This document shows, piece after piece, positions 24,574 through 36,248 of a stretch of 64,000 bases of DNA. How positions within the stretch are numbered: position 1 is the stretch's first letter; each line of letters begins with the position of its first letter. The translations under genes were made by a program, and so were the position numbers. This DNA is from Heliopora coerulea. Lineage: Eukaryota > Cnidaria > Anthozoa > Scleralcyonacea > Helioporidae. Under the pieces are notes generated by a model. That model had not been told where the DNA came from. It ran no database searches and saw only the letters and a list, made by a program, of their open reading frames with translations. The DNA lies in assembly GCA_030142905.1 (NCBI GenBank), contig JASJOG010000003.1, forward strand, positions 4,681,501-4,745,500, read 5' to 3'.

Positions 24574-27438
24574 CAAGGTGCGATCCAGATTCAGGTATTT
24601 ATGACCATTTACTGCATGGCGTAGCTACATCGAAGGGTTTAAAAATCGCTAGTTTGAATATAAACAGCCTGCTAAAGCATATAGACGAAATTAGAATACT
24701 TCTTGCAGAATACACTTTTGATAATCTTGCAATTAATGAATCCAAAATAGATAATAGTATTTCCGATAACGAAATACATATGTTAGGGTATGATATTGTT
24801 TGGGAAGATCTTAATAGATTTGGAGGTGGTGTGGTTCTATATGTCCGTGATAACATACCATTCTCGGAAAGAAAAGATCTAACATCGGAAGATCTGGAGA
24901 CGGTATGTACTGAAATTAATAAGTCATATAACAAATCTATTTTAATTAATGCGTGGTATAAACCGCCAAACTCAGATATAAATGTGTTTGATGAGTATGC
25001 GGTGTTTTTATGCAAATGTGAATGTGAAAACAAAGAATTAATTGTCTTAGGGGATTTGAATTGTGATGTTAGTAAAACACCGCTTGATCATCAAACACGA
25101 AAATTACAATTCTTATGTTCGCTCTATCAGATTGATCAACTTATTAATGAGCCAACAAGAATGACGCCGACATCAGCTTCTTTAATTGACTAATATTAAC
25201 TAACAAACCTGAAAATATTTCCCAGTCAGGTGTTATTCACCTTGGGATATCTGATCATAGTTTGATTTATGCAGTAAGAAACCTTATATTGACAAAATCG
25301 GAAAAAACGTCACCTATGGTTAGAGAAGTTAGAAATTTTAAAAATTTTGCGCAAAATGATTTTATTCACGATGTCTCGCAACTTCCTTTGGACACAGTAA
25401 ACCAATTTGATAATCCAAACGTATCTTGGCAAGTGTGGAAATCTTTTTTTCTTGAGGCTCTTGATAGACATGCACCTCTGCGGCAGAGGAGATTGAAGGA
25501 GAATGGTATACCTTGGATTACCCCTCAAATTAAGCAGCGTATGAGAAAGAAGGATTTCCACAAAAAACAAGCAATAAGATATGATTCTCAGCCACAATGG
25601 CTGTTGTATAAATCTCAGCGTAATAAAGTGAACGTTGAGATCCGTAAGGCAAAATCTAAATATTTTTGTGAGAAAATCGAGGATAGCATATCTTCTAAAA
25701 ATGTCAAAAAAAGTTGGTCTTCGATAAATACCATTTCGCGACGAAAACGTAAATCGACTAATGTAAAAGAGCTTCAAATTAATGATACAGTTGTCTCAGA
25801 TGGTAAAATTATTGCCGAATCTTTTAACGATTACTTTACAAATGTAGGAATGAAATTGGCTGCTGAGTCTGATCAACTTTATAATAATGTGGGTGATGAC
25901 CCAATCAGTTATGATCATTGCCCGGGGACTCGTTTTTATTTTTCTGATATCAGTGTGAGCAGTGTTGCCTTGCTTCTTCGAAATCTCAAAGCTTCTAAAG
26001 CAACCGGTATGGATAACATACCGGTAAAATTTCTCAAAGCGGTATCACTCATCATTGAGCCATCGTTGACTGTTATATTTAGGCAGTCCCTTAACATAGG
26101 TATTTACATAAACGATTGGAAATTAGCACAAATATCACCGATCTATAAAGCAGAGGACCGAAAAAAATGTGAAAATTACCGACCAATTTCGATTCTACCC
26201 ATAAGTAAAATATTTGAAAGAGAAGTTTTTACTCAAGTATACAAATATCTGAATGACAACTCTTTATTACCAAAATTCTAATCAGGATTTCGACCAAAAC
26301 ATGGAACCGTGGGCGCACTTATCCAGATGTGTGACCAATGGCTAAGTGACATGCATAAAGGAAAAATAAATGGAGTTGTATTTTTTGATATTCGTAAAGC
26401 GTTTGACTCTGTTAGCCATGATATTTCACTGAGAAAGCTTAAAAATCAATTTGGAATACAAGACACTGAATTAAGATGGTTTGAGTTTTACCTAACGAAT
26501 AGAGAGCAAGTATGTCTAGTGAATGGCCATACATCTTCACCAAAGAAAATAAGATGCGGTATTCCGCAGGGCTCAATATTGGGACCATTGTTATTTTTAC
26601 TTTACGTAAATGACATGCCTGATTATTTGAAAACAACAACTCCATATCTCTATGCAGATGATACACTAATTTCGTCTTCTTCAGAAGATATTGAGACATT
26701 AATTCAGAATTTAAATAGTGGTTTAAATAATATTCAGATGTGGCTTTTGAAAAATAAACTCCAACATCATCCTACTAAAACAAAAGTGATGTTTGTTGGG
26801 TCATCTCATAATCTTATCAATAAAGTTGGAAATACACCAATACTTATGAATAATACCCCTATTTTTCGAACCAGTAAATATACATATGTTTAGGGGTGGA
26901 TATTGATAAAAAATTAACTTGGGGTGAACATATCGAGACAATATGCAGTAAAGTGAGTGCAAGAATTGGAGCTATGAGGCGTATAAAGCCCTACGTTCCA
27001 CCTGCAACTCTGCAAACAATTTATAAAGCACTGGTTCAATCTTATTTCGATTACTGCTCCCCTTTGTGGGATAATTGTGGTAAAACACTTCAAGATAAAT
27101 TACAAAAGTTTCAATGTTGTGCAGCTAGAGTGATTTCTGGACTCAGTTACGATGTTAGGTCGGCCGATGTCCTGGATGCTCTCAGTTGGCAAACACTTGA
27201 TGTGAAACGATTAGAGAACAAATTGATATTGATGTACAAAATACTTAATAACCACACTGCCCCTAATTTAAATGAACTTTTCTGTAAAAGAAATACAATT
27301 CAGAATAATTATAATTTACCTAGTAGTGATACAGATCTACTCTTGCCTAAGCCTAATAGTGAATTTCTGAAGAAAAAATTTCGATATAGTGGAGCCATGC
27401 AGTGGAATCATCTTCCTGAAGATTTTCAAAAGTCTTAA
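24573..27438 (+). pseudogene. LINE ORF2: AP endonuclease plus reverse transcriptase, broken
   Basis: The endonuclease has KIASLNINSLLKHIDEI, a GGGVVLYVRDNI loop, VLGDLNCDV, SLID and ISDHSLIY. A one-base loss at the end of SLID (about 25190) shifts the frame. The RT has SKATGMDNIPVKFLK, ENYRPISILP, then a TAA at 26279-26281 in the place of a Gln codon, FFDIRKAFDSVSH, CGIPQGSILGPLLF and LYADDTLISS (catalytic YADD). A second shift near 26890 precedes GVDIDKKLTWGEH, and the end (RYSGAMQWNHLPEDF) shifts again near 27436. All catalytic motifs are present, so decay is fairly recent. Confidence 0.85.
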
Positions 27439-27739
27439 ACTCTTTTTTCTTTTAAAAAGAAAATACGCCTGACGTAATTGTTATTGGATCGGACCAATTT
27501 TCAACTTACGTTTTTTAATCTTTATATAGTTTAACTTTGCTTATATTGCTTAACTTGTATATAGTTCATTTTGTATTTAGTTATTGTGTGACGCCCCTCG
27601 TGGAAAGCAGCTTATTTTGTTGATCGAGGCTAGCGTGTTTAAATAAAGTTTTACCACCACCTACCACCATTCATTGGTTGCCTCGAGTAACGCTGTAAAG
27701 GTAGAATGTAAAGGCCTAAAGCCCGACTGGTATTTTGTC

Positions 27740-27801
27740 GAAGAGAGAGAGAAGGATTGAGAAAGAGAGAGGGAGAGAGAGGGAGAGAGAGAGGGAGAGA
27801 A
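27740..27801. repeat. (GA)n-rich tract
   Basis: A purine-rich GAGA/GGGAGA run 80 bases beyond the LINE 3' end. ORFs across it are compositional artefacts. Confidence 0.9.
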
Positions 27802-29287
27802 ATGAATTCAATTCCACTGCTAAGTTTAAATACATGCAATTTGTCAGACGCTGTGCCATAGGGCCGGTTGTGAGAAGCCAGGTGGAAATGTTCTCAAGAA
27901 TGAACAGCACTTTCTATCCTTTGAACAACCGAATTTAATTCAGTTTTCCCCTAGAATGGAGTGATCAGTGGGATAGTGCTATTCGGTGAACCAAATATAT
28001 ATTTGGTTGATCAGAAGCAAAGTATGAGTTGTGTTGTTCACTCGCTAAGATTTGCGGGATAAGCTACTATTACTTCATGAAGTGGAATCGGTCCTAATTT
28101 AAAAAAGACTGAGAAGCTGCTTGTTTTGCTCCCAATATCATTATTTTTTTCATTACGTGGGAGTACACACTGCAACACAAAGACTGATTATTTATGAAGA
28201 AATAAGTGTAAATTATGCAAATATTTCTCCAACACATCAACATCCCACCTGCGTTTTCTCCCTATTTATTGCAGTATAACTTACAAACTAATTGGGGAAT
28301 CTATAGAGTGGTTTATTACTTTTGCTTCAATATTTCATATGAGACAAGAGAGGATTCTTTTCATCCCCTATTCCCTGGAACGATTCACAGAATTTAGCAT
28401 CGCACGTAACAAACGCTTGGTTATTTAATCGCTGATGATGGCTGGCTTAGAGAAGAAGCGGATGAGACAAGATGAGTCGAGAATAGTTTGCCATATACAT
28501 GTGGCGTAACTAGAGCGAACGAGTTCTGGAGTAAATCGCTAGGCAACTTAAAGGAGGATTTCCACTTGGCGGAAAATGCCCTGCGCGCGACATTTTCCTT
28601 TTGTCTTAGAAGCTCTCAAATGGAACCAAGCAGAAATCTATTCAATTTTAACAATGCAGCTGTAGTACGCGCGAAATTTTTCACCAAGTGGAAATCCATC
28701 TTAAGTCTTTAGAAATCCTCTCAAGGTGGTAATCCAACAAGTCATTTGTTTGATTAAAGTTTTAATACTGTTGTTGACTACACTCCAAGTACAGTTGTAG
28801 TATCCCGAAAACAGACTATGTAAATTTACAGAATTTAAGTCGAATTAGTAATAGTCATCTTTAATATAGAATTAATGTATGTCGTAATTAAAACATTTTC
28901 AGCTATTGGTACGTTTTCATTGTGACGCTTAATAGCTCAATGAAAGTAAACAATCCATTAAGTTATCGGCACGGAAACGTCACGCCAACACTCAACACTG
29001 ACACCGCTTATCGCTCAAAATACACATGTACGTAGTTTACACGTGGATAAGTGAGAATGTTGTTACTATCTCAACACAGTGGACATCGGGATAATCAAAG
29101 TCATTATCATGCACATTTTATATGAGTGCAGATATATCCTTGAAACTGCACACCTATTCTTTTCTTTACTACACATCTATTCCTTCGGCCAAGGATTTGA
29201 TCATAACGATATGAGTAAAACAAGTCGGATTAAGCGGTTGAAGGCTTCCTTGAAACAACTTTTTTCATTCAGATACAGCTTTGTGGT
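27802..29287. other. Intergenic region between LINE and GPCR
   Basis: Contains ORFs of 60-74 codons without recognisable domains and no transposon ends that I can support. It would include the 3' UTR of the GPCR on its right side. Confidence 0.45.
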
Positions 29288-30379
29288 TCAAACATAACTT
29301 TCCTGAGTTTTTTCTATCATCCTTGACGTAGGCAAATTTGCAGTTCCACTTGGTGAATTGTTCCCAATCCCGAGCGACTCTTGATAACCATGAGGTCTGG
29401 CACAACAACGTCTCAATCGGGTTAAGCATCTACAGCTCGGCAAATAAGTCTGAGCTTCGCTTCGGAATCTATCGTGGCATATATAGTAAATGAAGGGATT
29501 AGCAACACTGTTGGCAAAGATCAAGATGTTGAATGCAGTCAATAAGGCCCAGAAATTTGTGAATTTTTGGTCAGCATTTCCAAAGTCTAGCCACAACCAC
29601 ATCAACTGGCTTGGCAAATTGCAAACAACAAACACTACGGTAACCTTAAAAAACATGCGAACGATTTTGATCGTCTCCTTATGCCAGGCTTCAACCAAAG
29701 CTGAATTGTTACAATTTCTTTTTTTCATCAATTCTTTGACAATTGTCATGTAAGTGAACACGATTATGAATAATGGAATGATATAAAGGAACGCAAACAA
29801 AAGTGTAGTGTAAATTTTCCTGTACATTAATCCTGGCCATTCCTCATGACATTGGTTTCCGTTCATTTTCAGAGTTAAAAAATGCGGAACCACGATCAAT
29901 GTAGAGAGGATCCATATTCCTAACACAATGTAGTGTGCATGACATAAAGATACTTGACGCTTGAAAGGATGGTTTATCGCTCGATATCTGGTGATACTCA
30001 CGGCAGAAAGAGTAAAGATAGAGACTGAAAAAACAGTTGTCTGAACAGGGCTGTAGATTTTGCAAAAAAAAGAAGCGTATGGCCATTTATAATCGTTGAG
30101 AATAAGTGGAAGTTCAAGAGGAATCGAACTGGAAAAGATCAAATCCGATACTGCAAGATTAAGGATAAATAAGTTCGTGACTGTCCTGAGAGTTTTCCGG
30201 CGATACATAATGAAGCAAACAGCTGCATTTCCTCCAACACCCAACACAAAAATTATACTGTACAAAATCCAGAGCACTATTTTGAACCAATATCGTTCAT
30301 GTACAGGTAGACTGGGGTTCCCTTCGAACGTGTTAGTCATTGTTGGTTCTTGTCCATTGATGACGCTAGCGTTTCTCAT
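29288..30379 (-). CDS. Class A (rhodopsin-like) GPCR, peptide-receptor type, intronless
   Basis: An intact 363-residue seven-transmembrane receptor. TM1 is about 34-58 with GNA (Asn51). TM2 has NLAVSDL (Asp79), TM3 starts after Cys106, TM4 has Trp156, and the second outer loop has Cys177 for the conserved disulfide. TM5 has a Pro near 202, TM6 has VVCNLPSQ (253-256 in the CWxP position), and TM7 has NPFIYY (294-299). The DRY site reads T-R-Y (130-132), so the acidic residue is replaced. An Asn-Ala-Ser glycosylation site is at residue 3. The tail has cysteine clusters (CRC at 316-318, CC at 325-326) that could be palmitoylated. The overall pattern resembles neuropeptide/NPY-tachykinin-like receptors of cnidarians, where single-exon copies are common. 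The ligand is unknown. The start is the first ATG in frame. Confidence 0.93.
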   Translation of the reverse strand: MRNASVINGQEPTMTNTFEGNPSLPVHERYWFKIVLWILYSIIFVLGVGGNAAVCFIMYRRKTLRTVTNLFILNLAVSDLIFSSSIPLELPLILNDYKWPYASFFCKIYSPVQTTVFSVSIFTLSAVSITRYRAINHPFKRQVSLCHAHYIVLGIWILSTLIVVPHFLTLKMNGNQCHEEWPGLMYRKIYTTLLFAFLYIIPLFIIVFTYMTIVKELMKKRNCNNSALVEAWHKETIKIVRMFFKVTVVFVVCNLPSQLMWLWLDFGNADQKFTNFWALLTAFNILIFANSVANPFIYYICHDRFRSEAQTYLPSCRCLTRLRRCCARPHGYQESLGIGNNSPSGTANLPTSRMIEKTQESYV

Positions 30380-33200
30380 TATATCCGCGAAAGGAATTAA
30401 TGCGAATAGGACGCAGCAAGTGTCAGAGGTTGGTGGTCGAGAAATCTATTGAAAGTATAAAAAGACAAAAAGACAAAACTAAACTAAAGAATAGAAGTAA
30501 GAGTTCGTTATATTCATATATTACAATACGCAGTATTACCTGATTTACTTGACATAAAAAAAAAATGGATTTCGAACAGATCACCAAGAGTACAAGTTAA
30601 AAAATAAAAGAGCGATCGACGAACATGGGAGGAGAAATACTTATATTACCTTAGATATCTGCTTTTGTAACCCCGAGCAATATGTCAACCACGTAGATTA
30701 TCTAAGTCGTCTTGTCCGAGGATCCGACATTCGATAAGGTCATAATCATACATGTGCAATTTGCCTCCGTCCATCATTCATTACATCGAATTAAGTGTAA
30801 CTATTATGGCTTTTGCAGCTTTTACTTTTCTGTTCATTGTCTTTGTGTTTGTGATTCCCTATCGTTCGGCGCATTGTCGGTTGTTTTGCTAAAATGTTTA
30901 CAATCCATCAAGCACGTCATCTCCGATTTAACGGGAGGCTTAATCAAACGAGGACATAGAAGACGTAAGATAACAAACTTGAATTTTATCTTTGCAAGAA
31001 ACCACGGGTTCGTTGGCGTTGCAATGATGAGTGAGTTAAGTATGTTTTGCACACTTATACAAGCTTCTAAACTTTAAAATAAATCTATTCCGCGAATCGC
31101 CGGTAAACGTAATTTAACGTTAGACGTGATTAATACCTTTAACGATTGCAGGGTGAAAACAATTGAAATGATAACATGCGAATACACCTCTTCAATTATT
31201 TATTGTTGAATTTTGACTCTTACTTTCGTCACTACGTAAGTATTTTTTTTCCTTGTGAAGACCTTAAACTAAAGATCAAAACTCAGCAATAAATTATATA
31301 TCGTGATGTTTTCGCAACTTATCACTCACTTTTCTTAATTTTGACGTTCTAATGGCCTGGTGACACTATCTATTTTCGCGGCGATTTTGATATGATTTCT
31401 ATCGCAGGCATGAATTCGATTTGAATTCACCTGTGTAAACTACCTATGATACTGCCATTTCACTGAGATTCAATACCAATTATTTTTAAAATTCTCAACG
31501 TTACCTGAGATTTACCTTCAACACTGAAGAAATCTAACCTAAAGATCGTTCGACTAGATATGAATGTAACGGACTCCCAGCCGGCATGTCATTACTTGAA
31601 GAAAACAACAAAATAATCAAAAGAGAAAATCAAACCACAGTAAGACGACAAGGAATCTCTTTTTGGGCTTTTAAGATCTCAGATAAAATCGCTGCTTAAA
31701 TTTCAGTCCAAATGGCAGCAAAACCAATTAGGTAAAAATACCAGCAAATTACAGTTCAAATAGCAAAAAATACCGCTAGTATAAACAGGCCATGACAGTT
31801 TACGTCCTGTCAAGAACGTGAAATTTTTCTTAATGCCATCTTGAATGCCAAATGTCAGCGTTAAAGTCTCTCCTGGTTTGGTATTTCGAATTATTAGCTA
31901 TCTTTGTTTTGGATGAAATTTAAGTTTTACTGAAACAATCGCACGGTTAAAAGAGCAAAACGTGGAGGTAAGTGATAAATGGCTTGTTCAATGATAAGAT
32001 TCAAGCTTGTTACTTGACACCCACACTGTTCTCGCTTAATTCAGGTCTCTTGTTATCTTGCGGTATTTCCTTCCAATTCACCACTAGACCACTATCGAGC
32101 TTTCACGTGTTTGAACACTGACTCAAAAGATTTTTTTTTCCTCGAAACTTATTCGTTCACCGGGAAAACAACGTTGAACTTAGCCTTACATGAAACATCC
32201 CAAAACAGGAATGTCCCATTCACAAGCGAAGAATAATACTTATAAGATGACATGTAATTTTCCTACAATAAAATTTTAAAGAAAACTGGTAAAATATAGG
32301 CGAATTGCACAATAAAGTGACTCTGGTGTCATAGATCTCAATGCCCGCATACCTGCATTACAGGAATTTCCTGGTACCCGCCATCCGCATCCCGCTACCC
32401 GCTCAATTGAGCAGTGCGCTAACTCAAGGAATAGCTTTGGACATTGATTAAATATCCATGAAGTAAAGGCAATTTATTTTCGGCACGGGATCAATAAATT
32501 TCGTACATTCATCACCAATAGCAAATGAAACTAGTCAGGATGTTTGAAGTCAATGTTCTATATAATTATGGGATATTTTGAAACTAAGGGAAATAACTTT
32601 TTAATCAAATCGTCTCTATATTAACGTCGTAAAATTACGAAAAAGTAAGCCCTAGGCTAACATTTATCCGCAGGATTTTTTCCAAGATTTATTTTCGGGG
32701 AACCATATTGTGGTAAAGAACTTTTCAATTTTTAAAATGGATTGACCCATTAAATGGATGAACTTTTGCATCCAAAAATTTTCTTGCTAGAAATGAGAAG
32801 AGCTTGGAGTATTTCGTCAAATAAAAGTCGCAACACTGTAACACTATAACATAAGTCTTCTCTAAGTTTGCAACGCAGTAACACTAATGAAACCAATACA
32901 CAAGATCAGATGGTTGTTGTTTTGTGAGCCCTGTGTAACTATACGATCAAAACCAGACCTATCTTGAAACAAGTACAGTTTTAGGGACTTTCAGTGCTGT
33001 AGAAGTCACTGAACTCTGTTATAACTAAAAGCCTTATTGTCCTCAATAACTGGAACAAAAAATTGAAACCAAAGAAGTGGTTGAACAAGAGGCCATCTTG
33101 GCTATCTTAAACGGCGTTCAGTATACAACTTCAAAAACTTTAATTCATGATGTCTTACAGGAGATATTTTGAAGGAAACTAGCTAAGAGTCCAGTAGGAT
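30380..33200. other. Upstream flank of the GPCR; no gene recognised
   Basis: ORFs here (for example 30712-31077) have no recognisable domains. The promoter of the GPCR would lie in the first part, but no core element could be assigned with confidence. Confidence 0.4.
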
Positions 33201-33209
33201 ATTACCAAC

Positions 33210-33258
33210 ACCACACACACACACACATACACACACACAAACACATACACACACACAC
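33210..33258. repeat. (CA)n microsatellite
   Basis: An interrupted ACACAC run with two ACATAC breaks. Confidence 0.95.
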
Positions 33259-33334
33259 CTCTTTCACTGCACGTCTGCCATGGGAGTGTCCACCAAACAC
33301 CATATATAATTTGTGTAAATTTTGCAAATTAAGG

Positions 33335-33535
33335 ATAATGGTGTGTAGTGTAGATTTTCTTTATTAAAGAATCATCCTTTGGGTAACATGAAGAAAATAT
33401 TCATTAAATATTTCATGAAACAACCTACACTGCTAAAGTCAACTCGAAAAGTTGACTAGAACGGGATTGTACTTGACTTCAGCAGTGTAGGTTAATTCAT
33501 GAAATATTCTCTTCGGATAGATTTACACTCCCAGA
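33335..33535. repeat. Foldback/MITE-like inverted repeat
   Basis: The left arm (CATGAAACAACCTACACTGC, ending AAAGTCAA near 33442) pairs with the right arm beginning TTGACTTCAGCAGTGTAGG at 33473. Weaker pairing continues outward through AAATATTTCATGA and the GTGTAGATTT/ATTTACAC words. A small hairpin, GTCAAC-TCGAAAA-GTTGAC, lies at the centre. Outer ends were not fixed. Confidence 0.7.
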
Positions 33536-33589
33536 GTAGTTATATCACAGAACTGCTTCTTTTTTTAAATTTTTTTTAATATCACGAAA

Positions 33590-33950
33590 TTGGTGTGCAA
33601 CGGTTTTGCAGCAGTGGGGACACCAATACATTGTTAAGGTCCGCATGTAAGATCTGTAAACCTTTCCAGACAGCAGGTCTCCCATTGAAAAGTATAATCA
33701 TCTGACGATTGGAAGAGAGAAATGGTTAAGGGCCGCGACCGTCGGCAAAAGGTTAATGGGTTCGTTTGTAACCTTTTCCAGACAGTAACGCCAGACCATT
33801 TCACTCATCAAGAATCAAATGGCCTGGCGTTTGCCAGAATAAAGTGCAAAGGGGCCGCCACTATTGGGGAAAGGTTTTACACACTAAGTTGGTGTGGTAT
33901 GGTTTAAATTGCAAGGACACCGTCTAATATGATATATGCTGCACCTTTTA
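33590..33950. repeat. Degenerate tandem repeat around CTGGCGTTTGCCAGA / ACCTTTTCCAGACAG
   Basis: The words CCTTTCCAGACAG and CCTTTTCCAGACAG recur about 120 bases apart with conserved neighbours (GGGCCGC..., AAAGGTT). The word CTGGCATTAGCCAGAGTAAA near 54557 looks like a relative. Probably a dispersed minisatellite of unknown origin rather than a gene. Confidence 0.45.
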
Positions 33951-34623
33951 GCAGCAAGTTGATGCCGATGGCTTGCAATACATAGAAACACCAAAAAGGG
34001 GTAAGCTGATACGCGAACCTTTGTCAAGTTCACATGAATGATGAATGGAATATTTGCGAAATCATATGAATAAAATTTTGAATTTTATCAATAAATTAAA
34101 AAAGCCCATTGTGGGATATAACTCACCTGTTCCGGCGCAATCGCTTAGCGGCACTACCGACTGCTAAAGATTGAAATATTTTTGATATTTTTTTTGTCGT
34201 AAAAAATTGAAAAATTCTACATTTTAACAAACGTGTTTATAAGGTGCTATGATGAACATTTATACTAAGTACTCAACCGAAGGTATAAGACTTCTGTGAC
34301 AAAGTCAAAACAAACAACGAAACCAACAAAATAAACAAAGATAACATGAACAAGTTCTGTAATCTTATTGTTGACCAAGAACCGGGAAAAACAGAAAAGA
34401 AAATACAAAGCTGGTAAAACATTTGTGAGAAGAAAAACGAGTTGAAGGGATTACAAGACGTACCTTTGTGTAGTTAAACATTCTGCTTTGTTCATTTTCG
34501 AAGACGTAAAAAAGAAAAATATCGAAGCATACAAACCCACAAACCTCACGGCTTTTGAACGAAGCATTCACCTTAAAGCAAACCGTTTAACTGCAAGTTG
34601 CTGAATAAAGACGAGTTTAAGCT

Positions 34624-36230
34624 TTAAAATGCAGAAGAAAGCAAATGCTGGTTGTAATATGGATAACAAGATAATATTCGGGAGAAGTCTCCCCTAGGGA
34701 AGGCTGAAGTCGGGAAGCAACTTTCGAAAGCTTTTTGTCTGCAATGAATTTCTGAATTATCTTTTCCTGGCGCCTTCTTTGATGGAAACGAGCGTACAAT
34801 TTTACTTATTTCGACCTGCGACTCTGGATAAAAATGAAATTCTTCTGCATCGAGAATAACTGCAGGTGATTTTAGTTGCAATGACAGTAAGTTATGCTAA
34901 ACAGCTAATTTTCTAGATTCTTCTGACGGTGCAGCCCCAACAGATGTAAAGAATTCATTGAATTCATTGGCCAGCTTCGTCATGTCTTTAGAATGGACGG
35001 GTGGTGATATCTCTTTACGAGGGACATGATTCTTTATTACTTTCCACATTAAGTTTGTCCCTTCTTTATTACTTTCCACATTGAGTTTGTCCCTTGGTTA
35101 TTACGAATTTCGTGGTTAACATAAGTCTTCTCAGCATTTTGTAGTTTTTCCTTAACTTCTCTACCGGAAGAACGAAATCTCTCCCAATCTATGATCTTAC
35201 CAGTTTGACGGGCCATCTTATGTAATTGCTCTCTTTTCTTCATCAGTTCTTTGATCTCTTGGTTCAAAAACGGACATTGTCGATTTTGAATCTTTATGAT
35301 CTAAAAGGCGTATGACTATCCAAAATTTCGAGAAAATTTCGGTTGAATTGATCTAATTGTTCATTCACATCGTGGATTAAGGAATTATTCCACCATGGAA
35401 CTTGTGTCAAGTCTGCAACAAATCTGTCTGGATCATAGTTTTTAAAGCTCTTAGCAATGATATATGTAGATGGAGGTTTTGGTAATTTCAGTTCTAACAC
35501 AATATGTATCAAATAATGGTCACTAATATGATTTTCCACGACTCCACTCTCGGCTACTATGTCAGTGTTAGATGTCAGAATAACGTCTATCAGGGAAGGT
35601 GACTGTGGTGTAACACGCGTAGGCGCAGTTATAAGTTGCGTTAGATTTAAGCTCAAGCATAAATCCGGAAAGGCATTCGACTCTTGAGTGCTTTTCAGCA
35701 CATCGCAATTAAAGTCACGGGCAACAAAAACATCCTTTCCATAGGTAAGCGCCTGTAAATAATTCTCCATTAAATAATTCACTAAACACATAACAGAACA
35801 ATCTGGAGGTCTGTAAGTGGCACAAAACAATATTGATTTCAATTTTTTGTGCTGATTGTACATACATATCAGGTGAAAAGCAGAAGGTGAAATCTCGGTT
35901 AGGTCTTTCAATATTTTAACTTTCAGTAAGGTGCGGGTATGCACACATACACCTCTTCCAGGCTTACAGCATCTATCCAATCTTGTCAGCTTATAACTCT
36001 CAATTTCTACTGCAGCGTTGCTAGCTATGGAATTTAACTAAGACTCTGATATAGCACAAATATATTACAGTCATTTTCTTTCACCAATTTCCGTATCTGA
36101 ACCAAATGACCTCTATTTTTCAGTTATCGTATGTTTAGGTGAGGAATCTTAACTTTCAACTTTTGAATTTTGTTCAATCTAGAAAACCAACGCAGGTTCT
36201 GGTTAACAATAGGAATTGTCATACCCGTGG
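34624..36230 (-). pseudogene. LINE ORF2 remnant: endonuclease and RT N-terminus
   Basis: Endonuclease motifs are VKIPHLNIRSLKNRGHLVQI (start, near 36150), RPPDCS, VARDFNCDVL (the usual GDFN has Arg for Gly), TAPTRVTPQSPSLIDVILTS and ENHISDHYLIH. The linker has MNQEIKELMKKREQLHKMAR, WKVIKNHVPRKE and NEFFTSVG, then SFPSKKAPGKDN opens the RT. A stop at 35291-35293 and a 32-bp tandem duplication at 35031-35094 break the frame. The catalytic YADD region is absent. Confidence 0.82.
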
Positions 36231-36248
36231 ACTGATTGTTTATTGCAC

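Larger units (their letters stand above)
22912..27660 (+). mobile_element. Near full-length non-LTR retrotransposon (CR1/L2-like, ORF1 with SGNH esterase domain)
   Basis: An ORF1 reading frame (22924-24573) is followed by ORF2 pieces for endonuclease, linker, RT and C-terminus up to about 27438. A 3' UTR then ends in CGTGTTTAAATAAA and a short ACC/TACCACC repeat near 27640-27665. Gene order, the esterase-like ORF1 and the microsatellite-like 3' end fit CR1/L2-type elements. At least two stops in ORF1 and three or four breaks in ORF2 make it inactive. Confidence 0.85.

Noticed and set aside
29288..35980. Functional cluster of GPCR and downstream genes
   Set aside because: The neighbours are decayed LINE pieces, not host genes.
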